The notes beneath the pieces were generated by a model that was not told where the DNA came from, did not search any database, and worked only from the letters and a program-made list of their open reading frames with translations. Made by a program: the position numbers and the translations under genes. DNA of 52,894 nucleotides from JALYNX01 sp035292605. Its GTDB lineage: Bacteria > Actinomycetota > Acidimicrobiia > Spongiisociales > ZC4RG35. Positions within the stretch are counted from its first letter, which is position 1. Each line of letters opens with the position of its first letter. Where the stretch lies: contig DATDPT010000064.1 in assembly GCA_035292605.1 (NCBI GenBank), positions 1 through 52,894 of the forward strand. Direction: 5' to 3'. Shown in pieces: positions 40,392 through 48,195 of this stretch.

Positions 40392-41891
40392 TCAGCCGAT
40401 CGTGAACGGATCCCGCAACCCTCCGGTCAGTTCGACCCAGACGGACTTGGTCTCTGTGTAGTCGCGAACGGCATCGATCCCGTTCTCGCGGCCGATCCCG
40501 CTCATCTTGTACCCGCCGAAGGGAACGCCGGGCGCCGAGACGCGGTAGGCGTTGATCCACACGGTTCCGGCTTTGATCTGGTGAGCGACCCGGTGCGCCT
40601 TTTGAACATTCAGTGTCCAAACGGAGCCGGCGAGCCCGTAGTCGGTGTCGTTGGCAAGAGCGATCGCCTCGTCTTCGGTGTCGAAGGGCAGCGCGACGGT
40701 GACTGGGCCGAAGACCTCGTCACGGAAGATCTCCATCCGGGGGTTGACGTTGGTCAGCAGCGTCGGTTCGAACAGGTAGCCACTGTCTCCGTAGGGGCTT
40801 CCGCCGCACATGACCGTCGCCCCTTCTTGTGTGGCTCGCTCCACAAAGCCCTGCACGCGGTCGAATTGTGCCTTGTTGGCCAGGGGGCCCATCTCAGTCT
40901 CTTCGAGCGTGGGGTCGCCAACGACGATCCTGGAGGCGCGGGCGGCCACGCGCTCTGTGATCTCGTCGAAGACACTGCGCTCGATCAGAAGGCGAGAACC
41001 GGCCATGCACGTCTGGCCGGTGGCGGCGAAGACTCCGGCTATGACTCCGTTGGAGGCCGCCTCGAGATCGGAGTCGGCGAAGATGATCTGGGCTGACTTG
41101 CCGCCGAGCTCGAGCGATACGCGCGCGAGGTGGCTCATTGCACTCTGGGCAACGGCGATGCCGGTCGTCGTGGATCCGGTGAAGGCGATCTTCGAAACCA
41201 GCGGATGGGCTGTCAAGGCCTGGCCGACGGCTGGACCGAACCCGGTGACGACATTGAAGACGCCCGGGGGGAAGCCCGCCTCGTCAAAGCTGTTGGCCAA
41301 CTCGAGCGCCGTGACCGGCGTGTAGTCCGAAGGCTTGACGACGACCGTGCAGCCTGCCGCGAGTGCCGGGGCAAGCTTCCAGGTGAGAAGTATCAAGGGC
41401 GCGTTCCATGGAACGATGGCGCCCACGACCCCGACCGGTTCGTGACGCGTATAGACGAAGTATCCGTTGGTGGGGGCGATCGACTCACCATGAAGCTTGT
41501 CCGCCAGGCCGGCGAAGAAGTAGAACCATTCGGAAACTGCCGAGACTTGTGCCAACGCGTCTCGACGAAGCTTGCCGTTGTCGCGTACCTCAAGATCGGT
41601 GAGGCGTTCCGCATCACGGGCGAGGATGTCGGCGAGACGTCGCATGAGGGCAGCTCGTTCCCGCCCAGCCAGCGACCCCCAGGGTCCCGAGAGTGCCGCG
41701 TGAGCAGCTTGGACTGCCCGGTCCACATCTTCTGGTCCAGCGTCCGGTGCGCTCGCCCAGACTTCGCCTTGGAAGGGGTCGACGCTATCGAAGGTCCGGC
41801 CTCCGACGGCGTCGACGCGCTCGCCGCCGATCGCCATCTTGTAGGTGACAGGCGTGTTCTGGTCGCTATCGGGCATCTGGACTCGTTCCAT
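40392..41891 (-). CDS. NAD(P)-dependent aldehyde dehydrogenase
   Basis: A 499-residue aldehyde dehydrogenase with PWNAP (Asn163), Lys186, the general base Glu261 in LELGGKS and the nucleophile Cys295 in TGQTCMAG. The full C-terminal oligomerisation region is present (KMSGIGRENG). It would oxidise the aldehyde from the alcohol dehydrogenase or the now-broken GMC enzyme. ATG at 41891 is 22 bases after a minus-strand TATTGT (41919-41914); ATG 41876 is an alternative start. It is monocistronic. Confidence 0.94.
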   Translation of the reverse strand: MERVQMPDSDQNTPVTYKMAIGGERVDAVGGRTFDSVDPFQGEVWASAPDAGPEDVDRAVQAAHAALSGPWGSLAGRERAALMRRLADILARDAERLTDLEVRDNGKLRRDALAQVSAVSEWFYFFAGLADKLHGESIAPTNGYFVYTRHEPVGVVGAIVPWNAPLILLTWKLAPALAAGCTVVVKPSDYTPVTALELANSFDEAGFPPGVFNVVTGFGPAVGQALTAHPLVSKIAFTGSTTTGIAVAQSAMSHLARVSLELGGKSAQIIFADSDLEAASNGVIAGVFAATGQTCMAGSRLLIERSVFDEITERVAARASRIVVGDPTLEETEMGPLANKAQFDRVQGFVERATQEGATVMCGGSPYGDSGYLFEPTLLTNVNPRMEIFRDEVFGPVTVALPFDTEDEAIALANDTDYGLAGSVWTLNVQKAHRVAHQIKAGTVWINAYRVSAPGVPFGGYKMSGIGRENGIDAVRDYTETKSVWVELTGGLRDPFTIG

Positions 41892-41924
41892 CGCTGTACG
41901 TGTAACTCAAAATACAATACCATC

Positions 41925-42113
41925 GTGAAGCGGACCGACGGACCGGGCGTATGTCGAGTGGGTTCCGGCTCACCGCGAAACGTCGGCGTCGATTCGACGC
42001 CGACTTGGAAGAAGCCCAAACAGGTACCAGCCCTGTTGGAGTGGGCGACAGTCGAACTGAGCGACGATCACCTAGCCCGTCTGTCCCGGGTGTCTGACGA
42101 GTTCGGCGGATGA
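41925..42113 (+). pseudogene. possible aldo/keto reductase C-terminal remnant
   Basis: An open segment ends in VPALLEWATVELSDDHLAR followed by LSRVSDEF and TGA. The rhythm of this tail (L-x2-L-x2-V-LSD-x-LARL-x2-VS) resembles the C-terminus of aldo/keto reductases. Nothing upstream of it resembles the barrel, so it can only be a fragment. The rest of the 41892-42284 gap holds the two divergent promoter regions; a TGCAATAG word is at 42250-42257 ahead of the GntR gene. Confidence 0.2.
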
Positions 42114-42284
42114 TCGATCGCCGTCGAGCGGGTCCTGTCAGAGCGCTTCCATACCTCACCCCGATCGGATGTGGACACCCAGGAGTATCCGTAACATGAA
42201 CACCGGGCAACTACCGGTATGCTGCCCTCGGCGGTGAACGAATTACAGATGCAATAGAGTCAGCGGAGTTGAAAGATACCCACA

Positions 42285-42989
42285 GTGCCCCTTGACGCTC
42301 TCAGCGGTCGCAACCTCCGCCTCTCTAGGGCGAATATCGCTGTGGCCGATGTGCTGCGTCAGAGCATCCTGACAGGCGATATCGAGCCAGGCGAGCGGAT
42401 CAAGGAGGAGGACGTCGCCGCGGTCCTGGGCGTTAGCCGTACCCCCGTGCGCGAAGCGCTGCTCGTATTGGCCGCGGAGCGCCTTATCGACCTGCCGACC
42501 AACCGTGGCGCTCGCGCAACCGTCCGAGTACTCGATGAAGGTGAGCACCAGCTCATCTACCACATGCGTGCCCTTCTGGAAGGCTATGGAGCCGGCCGAG
42601 CAGCCGAACGAGTCAACCCCGGGTTGCTCGCCGAACTAGAAGCAAGTTGCGAAGCCCTCGCATCGATTCCGACCGGCGAAGCCGCGCGGCTGATCGAGGA
42701 GAACAACCGCTTCCACCGTTTGATCAGTCAGGCTGCAGACGCTGAGCGACTGTCGTTCATCGTGGACACGCTGCTTCAGGTACCGTTCGCCTACAAGGCG
42801 GACTCGTGGTCAGACCAGAACTTCCACCACCTGGCCCTCGAAGGACACCGGCGCATAGTCGAAGCACTGCGCCAGGGTGACGCAGAAGCCGCCACCGCAG
42901 AGATGCGTCGCCACCTCGAGCAGGTTTCAGAAGACACCCGACGCCTTGCGGCGCGCCACAAGAATCGGACAGATTCTGTAGTTCTCTGA
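42285..42989 (+). CDS. GntR family regulator, FCD (FadR-type) subfamily
   Basis: A 234-residue regulator. The winged helix (about 16-85) has IKEEDVAAVLGVSRTPVREALLVLAAERL. The all-helical FCD effector domain follows, with probable metal ligands in NNRFHRLI, HLALEGHRRIVEAL and MRRHLEQV. FCD proteins sense carboxylic acids or acyl-CoAs and usually repress nearby catabolic genes. It is the only regulator in the island and central to it, so it is the likely controller. GTG start. Confidence 0.92.
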   Translation: MPLDALSGRNLRLSRANIAVADVLRQSILTGDIEPGERIKEEDVAAVLGVSRTPVREALLVLAAERLIDLPTNRGARATVRVLDEGEHQLIYHMRALLEGYGAGRAAERVNPGLLAELEASCEALASIPTGEAARLIEENNRFHRLISQAADAERLSFIVDTLLQVPFAYKADSWSDQNFHHLALEGHRRIVEALRQGDAEAATAEMRRHLEQVSEDTRRLAARHKNRTDSVVL

Positions 42990-43291
42990 CGGCGCTCGTC
43001 GGTTCCGGGCTGTCGGATAGGCGGCCACGCACAACCAGTGCTGATCCGGACCTGCGAGCGCATTGCCTCGACGAGCAGCGGCACATATGGCAGTTACACG
43101 GGGCCCGGCCTCGAGCATCCGGTCGAACCAGAGGTAACCACCTGCAACCCGAGGCTCAAAGCGATGCCTTGGAGCGAGGTATGCGGCTCCTCCGGATGGG
43201 TTCACTGGCGGGTCTTCGCCTTACGTGGGTTCTCGAGCCGTATGTTTCTGTATTATAGGCACAAGATGCGAAATGCACAGTGGAGGACAGA
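42990..43291. other. intergenic region before the CoA-transferase gene
   Basis: About 300 bases with no gene that I can support. Near its right end TATTAT (43251-43256) could be a -10, followed by GATGCGAAATGCA and then GGAGGA (43282-43287), the ribosome-binding site of the CoA-transferase. The left part shows only unrecognised short open frames. Confidence 0.5.
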
Positions 43292-44536
43292 GTGAGCGGC
43301 GGACTCGAAGGCGACAACATCCCCGACGTCGAGGACGTCGCCGTCGGACCACTCCAGGGCATCAGAGTCATCGAGGCAGGTGGAGTAGTCGCTGCTTCGT
43401 TCGGTGCCCGACTACTGGCAGACATGGGCGCCGAGGTCATCAAGATCGAGGCTCCCGATCGGCTCGACCCGCTGCGCTACTGGGGGCGGGCACGTATCGA
43501 CGACCAGGCTCTTTGGTGGCCGATCCAGTCACGGAACAAGCGGCTCATCACGCTCAACCTCAGAGATCCGGCTGGAGCAGACCTCCTCGTTCGGCTTTGC
43601 GAACGGTCGGATGTATTCATCGAGAACTTTCGTCCGGGGACCCTTGAACGCTGGAACATTGGTTGCGACCGCCTACTCGAGGCCAACCCCGGGCTGGTCA
43701 TCGCACGCATCTCTGGCTTCGGCCAGACCGGCCCCTATGCGCATCGGCCCGCATACGCCGCGGTTGCGGAAGCGATGGGCGGAATCCGCTACATCAATGG
43801 CTACCCCGACTTGCCGCCGCCCCGTTCAGGCCTCTCCCTTGGCGACTCGCTGGCGGGGATGTTCGCGACTCTCGGGGTCCTGGCGGCGCTTCTGGAACGC
43901 AGATCGAGCGGACTCGGCCAAGTCATAGATACTGCGCTCACTGAGTCATGCCTCGCCCTCATGGAAAGCTCGCTTGTCGAGTACGACATGCTCGGCGAAG
44001 TCCGCAAGCCAAGTGGCACGCGACTAGCGGGAATCGCCCCGTCCAACATCTTCAGGTCGCGCGACGATCACTGGGTCGTGATCGCCGCCAACCAGGATCA
44101 GATGTTCGTCAGGCTCTGCGAAGTCATGGGCCGGCCGGATCTCGCCACCGACGAGCGCTTCGCCGACCATGTCAGGCGCGGCGAGAATCAAGACGAGATC
44201 GAGCAGATCGTCGCCGATTGGGTCGCCCGCCACGACATCTACGAGCTCGACCATCTCTTAGCGGCTGCCGACATCGTCGCTGGTCCGATCTACAGCGTCG
44301 AGGACATCTTCAAGGATCCGCAGTACCAAGCTCGTGACATGCTCGTCGATCACCACACGGATGAACTAGGCAGCTTCCGAGCTCAGGGCGTCGTGCCCAA
44401 GTTCTCGCGCACGCCGGGCAGTGTCCGTTGGGCCGGCGCATGGCAAGCGGGCGCCGACAACGACATGGTCTATCGGGACCTTCTCGGCATCGACGATGCC
44501 CAGCTGGCGGAGTTGCGGGCGGGAGGTGTTATCTGA
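43292..44536 (+). CDS. CaiB/BaiF type III CoA-transferase
   Basis: A 414-residue family III CoA-transferase that moves CoA between acids. The opening GIRVIEAGGVVAASFGARLLADMGAEVIKIE-type segment, SRNKRLITLNL, GFGQTGPYAHRPAYA and the catalytic Asp in LSLGDSLAG (Asp185) are all present. GGAGGA 4 bases upstream of GTG 43292 favours this start over GTG 43280. It overlaps the end of the convergent TPP enzyme gene by 8 bases. The acid it activates is not evident. Confidence 0.9.
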   Translation: MSGGLEGDNIPDVEDVAVGPLQGIRVIEAGGVVAASFGARLLADMGAEVIKIEAPDRLDPLRYWGRARIDDQALWWPIQSRNKRLITLNLRDPAGADLLVRLCERSDVFIENFRPGTLERWNIGCDRLLEANPGLVIARISGFGQTGPYAHRPAYAAVAEAMGGIRYINGYPDLPPPRSGLSLGDSLAGMFATLGVLAALLERRSSGLGQVIDTALTESCLALMESSLVEYDMLGEVRKPSGTRLAGIAPSNIFRSRDDHWVVIAANQDQMFVRLCEVMGRPDLATDERFADHVRRGENQDEIEQIVADWVARHDIYELDHLLAAADIVAGPIYSVEDIFKDPQYQARDMLVDHHTDELGSFRAQGVVPKFSRTPGSVRWAGAWQAGADNDMVYRDLLGIDDAQLAELRAGGVI

Positions 44537-46271
44537 GGTTCTCACCGGGGGCAAGACCACCGATGAGATCTGGGGGAATCTCGCGCCCCTTGATGAGGAA
44601 CGCCGGACCCACTGAACCGTTCTCGGGGAAGCCTTCGTTGGGATCAAGCGGGACATCGATGATGTAGGGGCGGTCAGAGGCGAGTCCGCGTTGCAATGCT
44701 GCTTCGATGTCTTCCGCTCGTTCGACTCGTTCGCCATCTGCGCCGTAGGCCTTGGCCAACGCCACCCAATCCGGGTTGGCGAAGACCGACCACTGAGACT
44801 TCCCGTACCAGCTCTGCATCATCCAGTCGTTGGCGCCGTAGGAACCGTTGTTGAAGACGATCACGACTATCGGCAGTTGTTCTGCTACAGCGACGCGCAA
44901 CTCGTTGAAGTGGTATTGGAACCCACCATCTCCTGCCGCAACGACCACTTTGCTTGAGGGTTCGGCAAGCTTGGCTCCGATGCCCATGGGGAATGCAGAG
45001 CCCAACACGCCCTCGCCGAACGACAAGAGCAGCCTTCGTGGTTTGCGCATGATCGCGCCCGTCATGACCGGAATGGAATGTCCGCCGATGTCCGCCACAA
45101 GGAAGTCGTCGGGACCAAGTTGCTCGCGCACAGCGCGCATCACACGCCACATCTTCATGGGGAACGAATTGTCTGCTCCGACCTCGTCAGTCCATTGCCT
45201 CCATGCATGCTTGCGCTTCAAGGCCTCCTGGACGGCTTCGCGAGTTTCGAAGGGCGCCGGCACATAACCTGAGGTCTCTGGAAGCGCCGCCAGCAACTTG
45301 GCGGCAAAGGCTCTGGCATCGGCCACGATGGCGAGACGGGGATAGTAGAACTCACCCAGCCGTGCTGGATCGGTATCGACTTGGACGATTTTGCTGGGGA
45401 GTCTTGCGATGTAGCCTTGTGCGACTCCCCAGTCCGACAAGCGCGAACCGATCACCAACGCGAAGTCGGCGTCGGCGAGGGTGGCGTTGGCCGAGCTCCA
45501 GCCCCACAGGCCAGTTGGCCCCATGCAGAGTGGATGGTCCTCGGAGATCAAACCCTGACCGGTTGAGCTTGTCACGATCGGGACCCCCACCAGTTCTGCG
45601 ATCGCACGAATCTCCTCGCCAGCATCGCTTCTGACAGCTCCGCCACCGACCACGATCACAGGTCGCTCTGCTGCCACCAGCTGCGCCGCCGCTTCACGTA
45701 CGTCGGTGTCGCGCGGCTCCGGTCCGGCAGCCGGAGCAACAGGGGCTGGCGGAATCGGTATCTCTCCCAGATCAACGGTGAGGTCGAAAGGGATGTCTAC
45801 GTACGCGGGACCGGCAGGCACACCCTGAGCTACGCGAAAGGCCCTGTGGACGGCCTCGCCGAGCTTGTCGATGCGCTCCACCCTCTCTGTTGAGCGGGTC
45901 ACTGGCCTGAAGGTCTCCGAGGGCACTTGCTGAAGTGCCCCGTCTCGCCCATGAAGCCGACTCTCGCCGTTGAGCCCGAGATGCACCGCGGGAATGCGCG
46001 AGGACTTGGCTTCTTGGAGCGCGGGGTGAAGCAACAACGCACCGACGGTGTGCCAGATCCCTACTGCCGCAGGTCGTCCCTTCACGTAGTTGTAGGCGTT
46101 GACCATGTAGGCGCCACCAAGCTCAGTCGCCGGGTTGATCGTCCTGAGGCCTGATTTGCCGACGGCGTCGGCGATCTCGTGCGTTGAATGGCCGATGTAT
46201 CCGATGACGATTTCGGTTCCGTGTTCTCGAAGGGTCTCCACGACCGCATCGGCACCGCGCTTGATTGCCAT
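44529..46271 (-). CDS. thiamine-diphosphate enzyme, acetolactate synthase-like
   Basis: A 580-residue three-domain TPP enzyme. Glu50 in NPATELGGAYM is the cofactor-activating glutamate. The Mg/TPP motif AAGDGGFQ ends about 26 residues later in VFNNGSYG. The family includes acetolactate synthase, oxalyl-CoA decarboxylase, 2-hydroxyacyl-CoA lyase, benzoylformate decarboxylase and 1,2-dione hydrolases; I cannot choose. The N-terminal substrate region (GIWHTVGALLLHPALQE) is unlike acetolactate synthase, and there is no small subunit nearby. ATG at 46271 is chosen; an extension upstream runs into the crotonase gene. Crotonase is 28 bases upstream on the same strand. Confidence 0.85.
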   Translation of the reverse strand: MAIKRGADAVVETLREHGTEIVIGYIGHSTHEIADAVGKSGLRTINPATELGGAYMVNAYNYVKGRPAAVGIWHTVGALLLHPALQEAKSSRIPAVHLGLNGESRLHGRDGALQQVPSETFRPVTRSTERVERIDKLGEAVHRAFRVAQGVPAGPAYVDIPFDLTVDLGEIPIPPAPVAPAAGPEPRDTDVREAAAQLVAAERPVIVVGGGAVRSDAGEEIRAIAELVGVPIVTSSTGQGLISEDHPLCMGPTGLWGWSSANATLADADFALVIGSRLSDWGVAQGYIARLPSKIVQVDTDPARLGEFYYPRLAIVADARAFAAKLLAALPETSGYVPAPFETREAVQEALKRKHAWRQWTDEVGADNSFPMKMWRVMRAVREQLGPDDFLVADIGGHSIPVMTGAIMRKPRRLLLSFGEGVLGSAFPMGIGAKLAEPSSKVVVAAGDGGFQYHFNELRVAVAEQLPIVVIVFNNGSYGANDWMMQSWYGKSQWSVFANPDWVALAKAYGADGERVERAEDIEAALQRGLASDRPYIIDVPLDPNEGFPENGSVGPAFLIKGREIPPDLIGGLAPGENLR

Positions 46272-46299
46272 CTCTCCTCCGGGTCCTTGACCGAGCGCC

Positions 46300-47073
46300 T
46301 CAGGCGCCCTTGAAACTCGGCTCACGCCGCTCAGCAAAGGCCGCTGCTCCTTCAGCGGCATCCTCGGTCCGACGTAGGACCTCCTGCATCGCTTGCTCGA
46401 GCCGGAAGCCGGTAGCACGATCGACTTCCCTGGCTCGAACCGCCAGTTCCTTGGCCGCTTGCACGGCAAGCGGCGCATTGGCCGCAACACGCCGCGCGAT
46501 CGCGAGTGCCTCGTCGATCAACGTCTCCTGCGGAACGATCCGATTGACCAAGCCCCAGCGGGCAACTGTCTCAGCATCGTAGACATCACCAGTCAAGAGC
46601 ATCTCCATCGCATACGGGTACGGGAGCTGGTCGAGGATTCGCTGAGTCCCGCCGTTCGCAGGGATCACGCCACGCTTCACCTCTGTAAGACCGAAGGTTG
46701 CGTTGGGACTGGCCAGTCGAATGTCAGTGGCAAGGAGCAACGTCGTGCCACCGCCCAGGCAGTAACCGTTCACCGCCGCGATCACCGGTTTCCAGACCTC
46801 AAGCCCACGGTTGAGCAACTGGTCACGTTGAGTCAGCCAGAACTGATCGGCAGGAGTCAATGTGGTGATGAAGCTCTTGATGTCAGCTCCCGCACAGAAC
46901 GCCTTCTCCCCAGCGCCGGTGATCACCGCCGCCCGAATCCCTTGATCGTCTCGGACCTGGATCCACGCTTCCGACAGCGCGGCGTACGCCTCCGCATCGA
47001 GCGCATTCATGCGTTCAGGCCGGTTGATCGTGATCAGGGCCACCTGGTCGGTGACTTCAAGGTCAATGCTCAA
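46300..47073 (-). CDS. enoyl-CoA hydratase/isomerase (crotonase) family protein
   Basis: A 257-residue crotonase. GAGEKAFCAGADIK forms part of the CoA-binding oxyanion region and NGYCLGGGTTLLLATD the second. Of the two catalytic glutamates of hydratases, the one in FGLTE (Glu131) is kept, but the earlier one (GGGCE in crotonase) is Thr111. It may be an isomerase or a different crotonase-type lyase rather than a hydratase. First gene of the crotonase - TPP enzyme pair. Confidence 0.9.
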   Translation of the reverse strand: MSIDLEVTDQVALITINRPERMNALDAEAYAALSEAWIQVRDDQGIRAAVITGAGEKAFCAGADIKSFITTLTPADQFWLTQRDQLLNRGLEVWKPVIAAVNGYCLGGGTTLLLATDIRLASPNATFGLTEVKRGVIPANGGTQRILDQLPYPYAMEMLLTGDVYDAETVARWGLVNRIVPQETLIDEALAIARRVAANAPLAVQAAKELAVRAREVDRATGFRLEQAMQEVLRRTEDAAEGAAAFAERREPSFKGA

Positions 47074-47107
47074 ACGTTCCAGTTCCCTTCACATGGCCAC
47101 CGCCAGG

Positions 47108-47202
47108 ATTATTGCATACTGCATCATCAATGCAGCGCGACGTGGATCCTGCTCCACGCCTCACTTGCGGAACCTCTTCACAGAGGGCGAGAGTAGTATT
47201 GT
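47108..47202. promoter_or_regulatory. divergent promoters between crotonase and MDR genes
   Basis: On the minus strand TGCAATAATCC (47116-47106) lies 34 bases before the crotonase ATG. On the plus strand TATTGT (47197-47202) is 9 bases before the ATG at 47212, so that transcript may be leaderless. ATGCA/TGCAT words (TTGCATACTGCATCATCAAT from 47112, GGATGCATAATGCA from 47203) surround both. Confidence 0.4.
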
Positions 47203-47211
47203 GGATGCATA

Positions 47212-48183
47212 ATGCAAGCCATGGTCATCCGGGAATGGGGCGGTCCCGAGGTACTCCAACCCGAGCAGTTTCCCGATCCGAAGGTGCCAGCGGGCCATGT
47301 CGTCGTCGAACTACGCGCCAGCGCGGTCAACTGGCACGACATCATCGTGCGCCGAGTGGGCCGCGGATTCCCGCTGCCGCGCATACTCGGAATCGATGGG
47401 GCTGGTCTCCGCCGCGACAACGGCGAGGAAGTGATCATCTATCCCGGCCTGCGTTGGGGCGGTCACGACGAGGCACCCGGAGAGGGCTTCGAGATCCTGG
47501 GTGACATTTCGCCAGGCACCTATGCCGAACTCGTCTCCGTGCCGGAGGAGAACGTCTTCCCCAAGCCCCGTGCCCTCTCGTGGGAATACGCCGCGGCACT
47601 GCCCACGGCTGGCATCACCGCCTACCGGGCACTCTTCACTCGCGCTCAATTGCGTCGCGGGGAGACCGTCTTGGTGCTGGGTGCCGGTGGCGGCGTTTCA
47701 ACCTTCGCGATATCCCTAGCCGCAGCCGCCGGGGCACGCGTGGTGGTCAGTTCCTCGAGCCCTGAGAAGCTGGCGCGCGTGCGCGAACTCGGTGCCGCGC
47801 ACGGAGTTCTCCAATCCGACGAGAACTGGCCACAGCAGGTCCGCGAACTTACCGGAGGAGTCGACGTCGTTGTCGATGGCGTGGGCAGCGATCTGCCCGA
47901 CTCGTTGGACTGCCTGCGCCCGGGCGGGCGGCTGGTGATCTTCGGTGCGTCAGGCGGCACGACGGCCACGCTCGATGTGCCCAGGTTGTATTTCATCCAT
48001 GCCTCCATTCTCGCCACCTCCCTTGGCAGCCCCCGAGACTTCGTTGAGCTGCTCAAGTCCATCGAACGCGAAGAGTGGCGGCCGGTCATCGACAGCACTC
48101 GCCCACTGGACGACGTTGCCGACGCGCATCGGCGCATGGAGGCGCGTGAACACTTCGGAAAGCTGGTGCTTTCCATCGCCTAG
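47212..48183 (+). CDS. MDR family oxidoreductase (quinone-oxidoreductase type)
   Basis: A 323-residue medium-chain reductase without the Cys/His zinc ligands of alcohol dehydrogenases. AVNWHDIIVRR is the usual N-domain motif, and GAGGGVSTFAISLAAAAGARV the nucleotide fold. It could reduce an enone or enoyl-CoA with NADPH. ATG 47212 is 9 bases from a -10-like TATTGT; ATG 47221 in the same frame is the alternative. Convergent with the acetoacetyl-CoA synthetase gene. Confidence 0.88.
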   Translation: MQAMVIREWGGPEVLQPEQFPDPKVPAGHVVVELRASAVNWHDIIVRRVGRGFPLPRILGIDGAGLRRDNGEEVIIYPGLRWGGHDEAPGEGFEILGDISPGTYAELVSVPEENVFPKPRALSWEYAAALPTAGITAYRALFTRAQLRRGETVLVLGAGGGVSTFAISLAAAAGARVVVSSSSPEKLARVRELGAAHGVLQSDENWPQQVRELTGGVDVVVDGVGSDLPDSLDCLRPGGRLVIFGASGGTTATLDVPRLYFIHASILATSLGSPRDFVELLKSIEREEWRPVIDSTRPLDDVADAHRRMEAREHFGKLVLSIA

Positions 48184-48195
48184 CTGTTCCTTGGT

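Noticed and set aside
42927..43205. Minus-strand 92-codon frame in the gap before the CoA-transferase
   Set aside because: No recognisable domain, overlaps the end of the GntR gene, and has no credible ribosome-binding site.
43292..46271. Oxalate degradation pair (formyl-CoA transferase plus oxalyl-CoA decarboxylase)
   Set aside because: Genes are convergent rather than an operon, the TPP enzyme lacks the N-terminal pattern I expect of oxalyl-CoA decarboxylase, and the neighbours fit a longer carbon skeleton.
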